DNA from: DASQUK01 sp963813485 | Lineage (GTDB): Bacteria > Actinomycetota > Acidimicrobiia > Acidimicrobiales > VFJN01 | DNA: 64,000 nt | Direction of reading: 5' to 3' | NCBI GenBank assembly: GCA_963813485.1 | Contig: CAWEZE010000020.1 | Coordinates: 186,001 to 250,000, forward strand | Shown here: in pieces, positions 36,413-45,266 of the stretch | How the letters are laid out: every line of letters starts with the position of its first letter | How positions within the stretch are numbered: the stretch's first letter is position 1 | Program-made: the position numbers and the translations under genes | Notes under the pieces: generated by a model | What the model saw: the letters and a program-made list of their open reading frames with translations, nothing else | Databases searched by the model: none | What the model was told of the DNA's origin: nothing

Positions 36413-37615
36413 TCAATCCCAGACGACGTCCAACCTGGGTGGCGCCCGGAACACACGGCCCGAGATGTAGGGGTCGGGTGCCGCGGGGTCGAGGCGCAGG
36501 CCCGGCAGGCGATCGAAGAGCGCCCCCAAGGCCACCTGGGTCTCCATGCGGGCCAGGTGCATCCCGAGGCACATGTGGGAGCCGTGGGCGAAGCCGATGT
36601 GGGGCCGGCGCTCACGGTAGATGTCGAAGCGCTCGGCGTCGGGCCAGCGGGACTCGTCGTGGTTCGCGGACCCCAGGCTGCACACGATGCTGGCGCCGGC
36701 CGGGATCGGCACACCGCAGACCTCGGTGTCGCGGGTGGTGGTCCGGGAGATGATCAGCAACGGCGGCTCCCAGCGGATGCCCTCCTCGATCGCCAGCGGC
36801 ACCAGGCTGCGGTCGGCCACCACGGCGTCGAGCTGGTCGGGATGCGTGAGGAGGCCGACCATCAGGTTCGACGACGAGCGGTACGTGGTCTCGGCGCCGG
36901 CCGGGAGCAGCAGCCGGCAGAAGGCGAAGATCTCCTCGTCGGTGAGCCGTTGTCCGTCGTGCTCGGCCTGCACCAGCACCGAGATCATGTCTTCGGCGGG
37001 CCGGCGGCGGCGCTCGTCCACGATCCCGGCGAAGTAGTCACGGAGGGCGGCGGACGCCACCAGGGCCCGGTCCCAGTCCACTGTCGTGGCCCCGATGAGC
37101 TGGACGGCCAGGCGGTGGAACTGCGGCAGGTCGTCTTCGGGCAGCCCCAGGAGCGCGGCGATGACCCGCACCGGGAACATGAACAGCAACTGGCGCACGA
37201 GGTCGGCGTGATGGTCGTCGGCGAACTCGTCGATCATGCCGTTGACCAGGGGACCGACCAGCTCGACCTCCCAGCGCTGCATCTCGGTGCGGGTGAACGC
37301 CTGCTGCAGGAGCGAGCGGTAGGCGTGGTGCTCGGGCTCGTCCATCTGGAGGATCGAGCGGCCCATGAGCACACCCATGACCTCGCCGTAGCCGGCCGAG
37401 CTGAAGGTCTCGCCGTCGCCGAGGATGGTGTTGACGGCGTCGTACACATAGGCGGTGTAGGTCGTGCCCTCCTCGTAAGCCACGGCCCCGAGGTCGGGGA
37501 CCCCGGGGTGAACCGGCGCCTCGGCCCGCAGGCGGGCGAACGTGGGGTACGGAGTGGCGTCCCCCTCGGCGCCCATGGCGCGGTTGAACTCCTCGAAGGG
37601 ATCGTCGTCGAACAT
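36413..37615 (-). CDS. Cytochrome P450
   Basis: A 400-aa soluble bacterial P450. I-helix oxygen-activation motif LLLPAGAETTYR, ExxR in EEGIRWEPP, and heme loop FAHGSHMCLGMHLAR with axial Cys at about 349. The ATG at 37615 is preferred: the frame is open to GTG 37708, but that extension is a repeat-type leader. Such P450s in acyl-CoA clusters often hydroxylate sterol or terpenoid side chains; the ferredoxin at 11726 is a possible donor. Substrate unknown. Confidence 0.93.
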   Translation of the reverse strand: MFDDDPFEEFNRAMGAEGDATPYPTFARLRAEAPVHPGVPDLGAVAYEEGTTYTAYVYDAVNTILGDGETFSSAGYGEVMGVLMGRSILQMDEPEHHAYRSLLQQAFTRTEMQRWEVELVGPLVNGMIDEFADDHHADLVRQLLFMFPVRVIAALLGLPEDDLPQFHRLAVQLIGATTVDWDRALVASAALRDYFAGIVDERRRRPAEDMISVLVQAEHDGQRLTDEEIFAFCRLLLPAGAETTYRSSSNLMVGLLTHPDQLDAVVADRSLVPLAIEEGIRWEPPLLIISRTTTRDTEVCGVPIPAGASIVCSLGSANHDESRWPDAERFDIYRERRPHIGFAHGSHMCLGMHLARMETQVALGALFDRLPGLRLDPAAPDPYISGRVFRAPPRLDVVWD

Positions 37616-37708
37616 GCTCTCCGCTCTTGCAGCTTCGCTGCGGGCCGCTCGGGCCACGGGCTCCCGTCCGCTCGCCTTCAGTCCCACTGACTGGTGCGAT
37701 TCGTCCAC
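37616..37708 (-). repeat. GC-rich leader insert before P450
   Basis: An in-frame 31-codon leader, read MDESHQSVGLKASGREP and on. Its 3' end CAAGAGCGGAGAGCATG resembles the AAGAGCGGGAACAATG end of the insert at 16879, and it shares GGCCCGAGCGGCC with both other inserts. Contains GCAGC-GAA-GCTGC. Probably a third, diverged member of that family. Confidence 0.5.
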
Positions 37709-37722
37709 GGTCGCTCCCCTGA

Positions 37723-37738
37723 CTGACGCCGGCGTCAG
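37723..37738. promoter_or_regulatory. Palindromic operator, CTGAC-N6-GTCAG family (site 7)
   Basis: CTGACGCCGGCGTCAG, a perfect 16-bp palindrome between the divergent P450 and 2-hydroxyacid dehydrogenase genes. Confidence 0.7.
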
Positions 37739-37788
37739 GTTTGACCTTAGCCCGCAGGGCGACGGCGCGCTCCTCTACTGTGACGCCC

Positions 37789-38830
37789 ATGTCAGATTCT
37801 CGGGAGGGCGCAGCCGCGGGGGCGGCGACCGGGGCCGGCGGCGCCACGGGAGAAGGCCGTCCGGTGGCGTTGGTTACGGCGGCCTGCCGGGGACCGGGGC
37901 TCGACGCTCTTGCGCCGGATGTGCGACGTCACGTACGACCCGTGGATCGATCAGCGCCCGCTGCGGATCTGGGACGGTGCCGCACTGGCGGAGCGGGTGG
38001 ACGCCCTCGGGGCGACGGTGCTGGTCTGCGAGGCCGACTTCGTCAGCGGGCCCGTGCTCGACCGGCCGCTGCGGGTGATCGGCTCCACCCGGGGGGATCC
38101 CACCAATGTCGACATCGCCGGCGCCACCGCCCGCGGGATCCCGGTGCTGCACACGCCGGGCCGCAACGCCGACGCGGTGGCCGAGCTGACGCTGGCGCTG
38201 CTCCTGGCGGTCACACGCCGGGTGGTGCCCGCCGACCGTGACGTGCGCGCGGGCGAGGTGTTCCGGGACGGCAGCATCCCCTACCAGCGCTTCCGTGCCT
38301 GGCAGATCGCCGGGAGGACAGCCGGACTGGTCGGCCTGGGCGCCGTCGGGCGCGCCGTGCGGTGGCGGCTCGAGGCCCTGGGGATGCGGGTCATCGCCTT
38401 CGACCCGTACTCGACCGAGGCGACGCACGACTCGCTGGACAAGCTGGCGGCCGACGCCGACGTGGTGTCCATGCACGCCACGGTCACGCCCGAGACCACG
38501 GGGATGATGGGCGCCGACCAGTTCGCGGCGATGGCGCCCGGGTCCGTCTACCTCAACACGGCTCGGGCGGCACTCCACGACCTCGATGCGCTCACCGACG
38601 CACTTCGGTCTGGGCACCTGGGGGGTGCCGGGCTCGATCACTTCGAGGGCGAGCAGCTTCCGGTCGACCATCCGGTGGCCAGCCTGGACAACGTGGTGCT
38701 GACGCCACACATCGGCGGCGCCACCTACGACACCGAGATCAACCACGCGGCGATGATCGCCGACGACATCGGGCGGGTGTTGCGGGGTGAGCGTCCCAAG
38801 CACTGCGCCAACCCGGAGGTGCTCACATGA
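37789..38830 (+). CDS. D-isomer-specific 2-hydroxyacid dehydrogenase, frameshifted
   Basis: About 346 aa. NAD-binding loop GLVGLGAVGRAVRWRLEALGMRVIAFDPY; catalytic residues in NTARAALHD (Arg), DHFEGEQLPVDHP (Glu) and LTPHIGGAT (His). It resembles phosphoglycerate-dehydrogenase-like proteins found next to class II aldolases in sugar-acid catabolism. One base at about 37905 separates the N-terminal VALVTAACRGPGLDA from RRMCDVTYDPW. Next gene starts 13 bases after its stop. Confidence 0.85.
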
Positions 38831-38843
38831 ACGGTTCCCGACC

Positions 38844-39528
38844 ATGAGCGACGGCAACGACAAGCCCAACGGCCGGCCGCTGGCCGAGGTGAAGGACGCG
38901 GTGCTGGCGGCGGCCAAGGCGATGTACCGCCGCGGCATCGTCGAGGGCACCGCCGGCAACGTCTCGGGGCGCGTCGACGACGGGACCGTCGTGGTCACGC
39001 CGTCGTCCCTCGACTACGAGGCGATGGTCCTTGACGACCTGGTAGTGGTCGACCTGGACGGGGCCGTGGTCGCCGGCGAGCGATCACCCACGTCCGAGAA
39101 GGGCGTCCACCTGGCGGCGCTGGCGGCCCATCCCGATGCGGGTGCCGTCGTGCACTGCCACGCCAAGCATGCATCGATGTTCGCGGTCGCCCAGCAGCCG
39201 ATCCCGGCGGCCATCGACGAGTTCGTCGTGTACATCGGTGGCGACGTCCCGGTCTGCGAGTATCACCCCTCGGGCAGCGACAAGCTCGGTGCGGTGGTGG
39301 CGGCGGCACTCGGCGATCGGTCTGCGGCGCTCATGGCCAACCACGGGTTGGTCACGATCGGCAAGTCGGTGGAGGACGCGCTGCACTCGCGCGCTGGTCG
39401 TCGAGCACAACGCCGAGATCGTGTGGGGCGCCCGGCTGTTGGGCGGCGTGTCGGAGCTGCCCGAGAAGGCCCGGTCCGACTTCACGGGCGTCTACGACTT
39501 CATCCGCCACCAGACCTGGCGAGGTTGA
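38844..39528 (+). CDS. Class II aldolase/adducin family protein, frameshifted
   Basis: About 227 aa. Zinc-site features are GNVSGR, the acid in PTSEKGVHL, HCHAKHASM and a third His region MANHGLVTIG, as in fuculose- and rhamnulose-phosphate aldolases. One extra base at about 39388-39396 breaks the frame at HSALVVEHN. Paired with the preceding dehydrogenase, it suggests cleavage or epimerisation of a sugar-acid or sugar phosphate. Confidence 0.87.
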
Positions 39529-39581
39529 CGACCCGGGCCACCACCACAGGCTCGGCGCCGGCGGCCCGGCGCCGGCGGAAC

Positions 39582-39595
39582 TGTAACGTGTTCTA
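39582..39595 (+). promoter_or_regulatory. KstR-like operator
   Basis: TGTAACGTGTTCTA matches the mycobacterial KstR consensus TNNAACNNGTTNNA at every fixed position. It lies 36 bases upstream of the FadD19-like gene, whose mycobacterial relative belongs to the KstR cholesterol regulon. Confidence 0.6.
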
Positions 39596-39630
39596 ACAAC
39601 GGCACTCACGGTGACGTCGGAGGGGAACGC

Positions 39631-41208
39631 TTGGAATTCAACCTGGCCGATCTGTTCGAGCACGCCGTCGACCACTTCGGCGACCGCGAGTACCTGGTGG
39701 CCGGCGACGAGCGCCGTACCTATGCGGAGATGGACGCCCGCGCCAATCGGCTGGCACACCACCTGGCCGCCGAGGGCGTCGGGCCGGGCGACCACGTCGG
39801 GATCTACGGGGTCAACTCGGCGGAGTGGATCGAGACGCTCTGGGCGGTGTTCAAGCTGCGGGCCGTCTGGATCAACATCAATTACCGCTACGTCGAGGAC
39901 GAGCTCGCCTACCTGTTCCGCAACGCGCACCTGAAGGCGCTGGTCCACGACTCCGCCTTCTCGGACCGCGTGGACGGCGTGCTCGACAGCCTGCCCGGCC
40001 TGTCGCACCGGTTGGTCATCGGCGGGGACTTCGAGGACGCCGTCGCGTCACAGTCGCCCGAGCGCGACTTCGCTTCCCGGTCGGGCGACGACCGCTACAT
40101 CCTCTACACAGGCGGGACCACCGGCATGCCCAAGGGCGTCGTCTGGCGGCACGCGGACGTGCTGTTCGCGCTGGGGGGCGGGATCGACCTGCTGACCGGG
40201 AACCGGGCCGAGGCGCCACAGGACCTCGTGGAGCGGGGCAAGGCACTCGGCCTCCAGCTCACGTTCCTACCCATCGCCCCCTTGATGCACGGCGCCACCC
40301 AGTGGGCCGTGATGGGGCAGAGCTTCGTGGGCCACAAGGTCGTGCTCGTACCGCATTTCGACCCCCACCAGGTGTGGCAGCTCGTCGAGGAGGAGCGGGT
40401 GAACGCGATCATGATCACCGGCGACGCCATGGGCCGGCCCTTGATCGAGGCCCTCGACGACGAGCCCAGCAAGAACCGCGACCTGTCGTCGATCATCTCG
40501 CTGTCGTCGACCGCAGCGGTGTTCTCGCCGTCGGTGAAGGATCAGTTCCTGGACCGGTTCCCCAAACTGGTGATGACCGATGCCATCGGCTCGTCGGAGG
40601 GCGGGGCCAACGGCATCGTGGTGGTGGAGCCCGGAAAGACCGCCATGCAGGGTGGGCCTACCGTGACCCCCGTGACCGGCACCACCGTGCTCGACGATGA
40701 CCTGCGGCCGGTCGAACCGGGTTCGGGCGCCATCGGCAGGGTGGCCCGCAGCGGCTACATCCCGCTCGAGTACCTGGGCGACCCCGCCAAGACGGCCGCG
40801 ACATTCCTGGAGGTCGACGGCACCCGCTACGTCGTCCCCGGCGACCTGGCCAGGGTCGAGGCCGACGGCTCGCTGACCCTCCTCGGCCGCGGTTCGCAGT
40901 CGATCAACTCCGGTGGCGAGAAGATCTTCCCCGAGGAGGTCGAGGCGGCCATCAAGTCGCACCCGGCCGTGTACGACGCCCTGGTGGTGGGCGTGCCCGA
41001 CGAGCGCTGGGGCCAGCGGGTGGTGGCCGTCGTGCAGCCGCGGCGGGGCACCGCACCGTCGCTGGACTCGGTGCAGGAACACTGCCGGGCCAAGATCGCC
41101 GGCTACAAGGTCCCCCGCGAGCTGCACCTGGTGCCCGAGGTGCAGCGCTCACCCAGCGGCAAGCCCGACTATCCCTGGGCTCAGAAGGTGGCCGCCGGTC
41201 GGGCTTGA
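39631..41208 (+). CDS. Acyl-CoA synthetase (FadD19-like)
   Basis: A 525-aa ANL-superfamily ligase that adenylates a carboxylic acid and makes its CoA ester. P-loop YILYTGGTTGMPKG, later SSEGG, GDLARVEADGSLTLLGR hinge and terminal SPSGKPDYPWA with the catalytic Lys. The N-terminus (NLADLFEHAVDHFGDREYLV ... INYRYVEDELAYLFRNA) closely resembles mycobacterial FadD19, a steroid side-chain CoA ligase. TTG start at 39631 behind GGAGGGG. The KstR-like site upstream supports a sterol-type substrate. Confidence 0.9.
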   Translation: MEFNLADLFEHAVDHFGDREYLVAGDERRTYAEMDARANRLAHHLAAEGVGPGDHVGIYGVNSAEWIETLWAVFKLRAVWININYRYVEDELAYLFRNAHLKALVHDSAFSDRVDGVLDSLPGLSHRLVIGGDFEDAVASQSPERDFASRSGDDRYILYTGGTTGMPKGVVWRHADVLFALGGGIDLLTGNRAEAPQDLVERGKALGLQLTFLPIAPLMHGATQWAVMGQSFVGHKVVLVPHFDPHQVWQLVEEERVNAIMITGDAMGRPLIEALDDEPSKNRDLSSIISLSSTAAVFSPSVKDQFLDRFPKLVMTDAIGSSEGGANGIVVVEPGKTAMQGGPTVTPVTGTTVLDDDLRPVEPGSGAIGRVARSGYIPLEYLGDPAKTAATFLEVDGTRYVVPGDLARVEADGSLTLLGRGSQSINSGGEKIFPEEVEAAIKSHPAVYDALVVGVPDERWGQRVVAVVQPRRGTAPSLDSVQEHCRAKIAGYKVPRELHLVPEVQRSPSGKPDYPWAQKVAAGRA

Positions 41209-41252
41209 CCACCGGGCGCGAGGGGTCCCGACCGCCCGCGGTGGGGCGGCAC

Positions 41253-41348
41253 GAGGCAATGGGGACCGGTCCAGCGTTCTCGAGGCAATAGGGACCGGCC
41301 CCCGGACCGTATTGCCTCGAGTCGCTTCGTGGCGGACCGTATTGCCTC
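41253..41348. repeat. Four-armed nested inverted-repeat element, copy 3
   Basis: Arms A1 41253-41267 (GAGGCAATGGGGACC), A2 41282-41296 (GAGGCAATAGGGACC), A2' 41304-41318 and A1' 41334-41348 (both GGACCGTATTGCCTC). Pitches are 29 and 30 nt; loop GGCCCCC is identical to copy 2. It lies in the convergent spacer between the acyl-CoA synthetase and the DUF2786 gene. Confidence 0.85.
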
Positions 41349-41404
41349 GGGATGATGGCCCCGCCAGCCGGGCCGTGGGAACCCCGCGTGTGGCGCCGGC
41401 CGGT

Positions 41405-42754
41405 TCACGCCGCCCCCAAGGATGGCGTCGTGGTCCCTCGCCGGGCGTCGAGCGCGCCCTCGGTCCCCAGGTCGGCGCGATCGGCGGCCTGCCGGCCGGC
41501 CGCCCAGCCCTCGGCGTCGCGGCCCGTGGTCGAGAACGTCTTGAGGCTGGGGAAGGCGGCGGCCGCAGCCGCCTCGGCAGCACCGTCCCGCCGTGCCAGG
41601 ACCGGCAGGAGCCCACCGCCTCCCGGGCCGGCGGCGGCCTCAGCGGCGGTGGCCTCGGCGACCTGTCGCAGCCGGTCACCGATGCGGTGGGCGTAGGCAA
41701 CCAGGAACGACTGGCGGAACGACCGGGTAGCCGAGCCCGAGGCAGCCCCCCGGCCGCCGGCGCCGGAACCGGGAGGGCGGGCGACCAGCATCGCCCGGGT
41801 GGCCTGAACGAGCAGGGAGGTGTACAGGACCTCGACGGCGTCGAGGTCCCCCTCGGCGCCGAACACGGTGGCGAAGCCCAGGCCACGAGACCACACGGCC
41901 CGGCAGCGATTGGCGCGGGCCACCTCGCTCAGCAACGTGACCCGTGTCCTGGCATAAGGATCGTCGATGCCGATGCGGCGGCCGGAAACGCGGCCACCGC
42001 CGCCCCGCTCGGCCTCCACCGCCGCCACGTCGATGGCGTGCCGCGTCATCAGCTCCTGCGCCTTGGCGGTCAGCACCTCGGCCTCGTCGGGATAGGTCGT
42101 CGACTCGGCCTTGGCCAGCAACGCCGTAACCCGGTGGAGGATGCGGGGATCCACGCCGCCGGCCGAGCCAGGCGAGCCGCCCGAACCAGCGGCGCCACGC
42201 GAGCCGCTCGAGCCGGCCGAGCCGCCTCGCCCACGCCGCCCGGTGGCTTCGCCGGGACCGGGCTCGAGCTTGGGCAGTGGCGGCAGGCCGCGGATCAGCG
42301 CCAGCGTCTCCACCGCCACCCGCACCGCATCGGCCCGATCGTCGATGCTGGGGACGCCACCGCCCCACAGCTCGCCGGCCTCCGCTGCGACCGGCACCGC
42401 CCAGCGGTCGTCGCCGTCGGGTGGCGACTCCGCCCCAACGGCGTCGAGCTGCCGCCGCCAGCGGACCGTCAGGGATACGTCGGCGTAGCGCCGGGCCTCG
42501 CACCCGAGGGCGACGGCACTCAGCCGGCCGTGGGCCCGACCGTGCGTGCGCTGCACCATGCGATGGAGATCGGCCGGTTGCCAGCCCCGGCCCCAGGCGG
42601 ACGTGACGGCGTCGACGAGCGCCCGGCCGAGGGCGCGGTCGACGAGCGCAGGGCCCTCGGGGTGGGACGGGCCACGGGCCAACGCCTCGACGAGCTCGCC
42701 GGCCGGGCCGGCCCGGGCGTGGGAGAGGCACGCCGCCACCGCCTGGTCGATCAC
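41405..42754 (-). CDS. DUF2786 domain protein
   Basis: A 449-aa protein of unknown function. The DUF2786 core reads ILHRVTALLAKAESTTYPDEAEVLTAKAQELMTRHAIDVAAVE, preceded by a Gly/Ser/Ala linker (GSAGSSGSRGAAGSGGSPG) and followed by alanine-rich helices. GTG start near 42754. Nothing nearby indicates a function. Confidence 0.82.
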   Translation of the reverse strand: MIDQAVAACLSHARAGPAGELVEALARGPSHPEGPALVDRALGRALVDAVTSAWGRGWQPADLHRMVQRTHGRAHGRLSAVALGCEARRYADVSLTVRWRRQLDAVGAESPPDGDDRWAVPVAAEAGELWGGGVPSIDDRADAVRVAVETLALIRGLPPLPKLEPGPGEATGRRGRGGSAGSSGSRGAAGSGGSPGSAGGVDPRILHRVTALLAKAESTTYPDEAEVLTAKAQELMTRHAIDVAAVEAERGGGGRVSGRRIGIDDPYARTRVTLLSEVARANRCRAVWSRGLGFATVFGAEGDLDAVEVLYTSLLVQATRAMLVARPPGSGAGGRGAASGSATRSFRQSFLVAYAHRIGDRLRQVAEATAAEAAAGPGGGGLLPVLARRDGAAEAAAAAAFPSLKTFSTTGRDAEGWAAGRQAADRADLGTEGALDARRGTTTPSLGAA

Positions 42755-42950
42755 GTCACCGACGGCACGGGCGTCGATACCGGGGGCCCCCGCCGCCGTT
42801 CCCCGGCCCCGAGCGACGTCGTGCGTGCCGCGTGTCTCTGCGCTTCCCCATGGCCACGATCCTTTCTCGACACCGCCACGAATGGGTGGACCCGACGTGC
42901 CTCAACTGATGCGAACAAGCGTACGGGTCTGGTGTGACAAAGTAGGCGCC

Positions 42951-44132
42951 GTGGACGCTCGCAGACAGGTCACCGACGCCGAGCGGCGGGCGCGGCTCGG
43001 CATCCGCCACCGCTTGGCGGCCGCCACCCGCGCCTTCGAGGTACGCGACGTGGCCGACTCGCTCGTCGCCCTCCACTCCACGGATCCCGCCTCGGTGTTC
43101 TTGTCTGCCAACGCCCGCATGGACGACGCCACGGTGGCGGGGATCGAGAAGGCGCTCTACGTCGACCGCACCCTGGTCCGCATCCTCGGCATGCGTCGCA
43201 CGCTTTTCGTCGTCCCTGTCGAGCTGGTGCCCATCGTCCACGCCGCGTGCACCCGGGCGATCGCCGCCACCCAGCGGCGGCGCTACGCGGCCCTCATCGA
43301 GGAGGGCGGCATTGCCGACGATGGCGGCGCCTGGCTCGATCGCGTGGGTGACGCCACGATGGCGGCGTTGGAGCGCCGGGGCGAGGCATTCGGGGCCGAG
43401 CTGTCCGCGGACGTTCCCGAGCTCCGCTCCCAGGTGAGCTACGGCGAGGGCAAGAAGTGGGCGGGAACCACGTCGATGACCACCTGGGTCCTGACGCTGC
43501 TGGCGGCCGACGAACGCATCGTGCGTGGACGCCCGCGGGGCTCGTGGCTGTCGAGCCAGTACAGCTGGTCGCCGGCGCCCTCCTGGCACTCCGACGACGG
43601 CCCGCTCGACACCGCCGCAGCCCAGGCCGAGCTGGCCCGGCGCTGGTTGGCGAGCTTCGGGCCGGGCAGGCTGGCGGACGTCGCCTGGTGGACCGGTTGG
43701 ACGAAGACGGCCACCCGCGCCGCCCTCACCGCCGTGAACGCCGTCGAGGTCGACCTGGCCGGGGACACCGGCTACGTGCTGCCCGAGGACGTGGAGCCGC
43801 AGTCCACGCCGCCCGAACCATGGGTGGCGTTGCTCCCGGCGCTCGACCCGACCGCCATGGGCTGGACCGACCGGGCGTTCTACGGCGGCGAGGACAAGGT
43901 GCTCTACGACCGTTCCGGCAACATCGCGCCGACGGTCTGGGCCGACGGTCGCGTCATCGGATGCTGGGTGCAGCGTGAGGATGGCGAGATCGCGATTCGA
44001 CTCCTCGTGGATGCCGGACGCGAGACCGCTGCCGCCGTCGACGATGCCGCCGGGCGCCTGGGGAAGTGGCTGGGCACGGCGCGGGTCAAGTCCCGCTTCC
44101 GCACGCCCGTCGAGCGCGAGCTACTCGGCTGA
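42951..44132 (+). CDS. Winged-helix DNA-binding protein (AlkZ/YcaQ-like family)
   Basis: A 393-aa protein of the HTH_42/AlkZ family, some members of which are DNA interstrand-crosslink or alkyl-base glycosylases. Blocks include DVADSLVALHSTDPASVFLSANAR, RTLVRILGMRRTLFVVP and a C-terminal LLPALDPTAMGW ... GCWVQREDGEIAIRLL. Starts at GTG 42951. I could not place the catalytic motif with certainty, so glycosylase activity is only a possibility. Confidence 0.8.
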   Translation: MDARRQVTDAERRARLGIRHRLAAATRAFEVRDVADSLVALHSTDPASVFLSANARMDDATVAGIEKALYVDRTLVRILGMRRTLFVVPVELVPIVHAACTRAIAATQRRRYAALIEEGGIADDGGAWLDRVGDATMAALERRGEAFGAELSADVPELRSQVSYGEGKKWAGTTSMTTWVLTLLAADERIVRGRPRGSWLSSQYSWSPAPSWHSDDGPLDTAAAQAELARRWLASFGPGRLADVAWWTGWTKTATRAALTAVNAVEVDLAGDTGYVLPEDVEPQSTPPEPWVALLPALDPTAMGWTDRAFYGGEDKVLYDRSGNIAPTVWADGRVIGCWVQREDGEIAIRLLVDAGRETAAAVDDAAGRLGKWLGTARVKSRFRTPVERELLG

Positions 44133-44222
44133 CCGGCGCGGGCCGGCGTCCGCCGTGGGGTGCGGCGGTGCCGCTCCCGTGGGTCCGCGTAGAGTGAGCG
44201 GCGTCGGCAGGGGGGACGGGCG

Positions 44223-44546
44223 ATGGAACCAGGTTTCGACATCGAGATCAGCGCCGATCGGCCGGCGGCCCTCACTGTCCGGTTGTCCGGCGAGCTCGAC
44301 CTGGCGGCCCGCCCGGTCGTGAACGAGCAGGTGACCGGCGCACTGGTGGAGGAAGCGACGATCGAACGGGTGGTCGTGGACCTCGGGGGAGTCAAGTTCT
44401 GCGACTCGAGCGGGCTGGGCGCGCTGCTGGACATTCGCCGCGCGGCCGAGAAGTTCGGCGCCGCGATCGTGCTGCGCGCGCCGTCGGTGGGCGTGGCGCG
44501 GGTCCTCGACATCGCCGGCATCGACGAGCTTCTCCCCCGGGAGTGA
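44223..44546 (+). CDS. STAS-domain anti-sigma factor antagonist
   Basis: A 107-aa SpoIIAA-like protein. The phosphoacceptor region is CDSSGLGALLDIRR (Ser62/63), preceded by LSGELDLAARPVV. Normally such proteins are phosphorylated by a partner kinase and release sigma factors; no kinase or sigma gene is adjacent. Confidence 0.92.
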   Translation: MEPGFDIEISADRPAALTVRLSGELDLAARPVVNEQVTGALVEEATIERVVVDLGGVKFCDSSGLGALLDIRRAAEKFGAAIVLRAPSVGVARVLDIAGIDELLPRE

Positions 44547-44559
44547 GGGACGGCGGCCG

Positions 44560-44601
44560 AGGATCGACAGGTCGCCCGTCAGGATCGACAGGTCGGCCGT
44601 C
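44560..44601. repeat. Two tandem 21-bp direct repeats
   Basis: Two adjacent copies of AGGATCGACAGGTCGSCCGTC (one base different) in the convergent gap; the second reaches the stop codon of the next gene. Confidence 0.6.
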
Positions 44602-45262
44602 AGTCAGCAGCCAACCGGGTCGGATCTACGTCTGCGGCGGCCGCGGCCAGTCCGTCGGGATCGCTGGTCGCCACCCCGGCAGTGAACGGCAGTGCCGCCC
44701 GGAACGCTCGGCGCAGCCACGACACGACCAGCGGTCCGTGCCTCGGCTCCTGCTCGGGATCGATGGCGCGGCGGGAGGCGATCTGCACGGCCACCCGGCG
44801 CACACGCTCGGGATCGGGCTCGATGCCCTTGGCCCGCGCCCGGAGGACGAGGTGCGACGCCACCAGTCCCAGCTCGTCCGCTCCGCGCGCCACCGACGCC
44901 AGCAGGGCCGGCACGGCCGTCGCGACCAGCCAGAGAGGTGTGCGGCGGGCGAGGAACCCGAGCCGCCGCACCCGGCCGGCGAGGCGCAGGCCCAGGGCGG
45001 CGATGGTGGCTCCCGCCAGCGCCGGGGACACCGGGCGTTCGGCCAGGGCGCGTGCCAGCGTCTCGCGATCGGTCACCTCCCGGGGGCTCGTGACGGCATC
45101 GCCGACCATCCTGCGGGTAAGCGCCCGTCCCGCGCCCTCGACGGCGTCGGCCACGGTGCCGGCGGACGCGCTCCCGGCGCGTCCGAGAGCACCCACCGCC
45201 GCCTGCACGACGCCACGCACCTCGTCGCTCGCAGGCCGCTCCTCGTTCGAGTCAGTCGTCAT
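44600..45262 (-). CDS. Hypothetical protein, possibly EcsC-like
   Basis: A 220-aa alanine-rich helical protein. Two hydrophobic stretches (PVSPALAGATIAALGLRLAG and TPLWLVATAVPALLASVA) are followed by GLVASHLVLRARAKGIEPDPERVRRVAVQIAS, which resembles the EcsC-family C-terminal block. ATG 45262. Function unknown; EcsC membership is a weak impression. Confidence 0.55.
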   Translation of the reverse strand: MTTDSNEERPASDEVRGVVQAAVGALGRAGSASAGTVADAVEGAGRALTRRMVGDAVTSPREVTDRETLARALAERPVSPALAGATIAALGLRLAGRVRRLGFLARRTPLWLVATAVPALLASVARGADELGLVASHLVLRARAKGIEPDPERVRRVAVQIASRRAIDPEQEPRHGPLVVSWLRRAFRAALPFTAGVATSDPDGLAAAAADVDPTRLAAD

Positions 45263-45266
45263 CGCG

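Noticed and set aside
41405..42754. Long opposite-strand open frames over this gene
   Set aside because: They are GC-skew shadows; the DUF2786 core is recognisable only on the minus strand.
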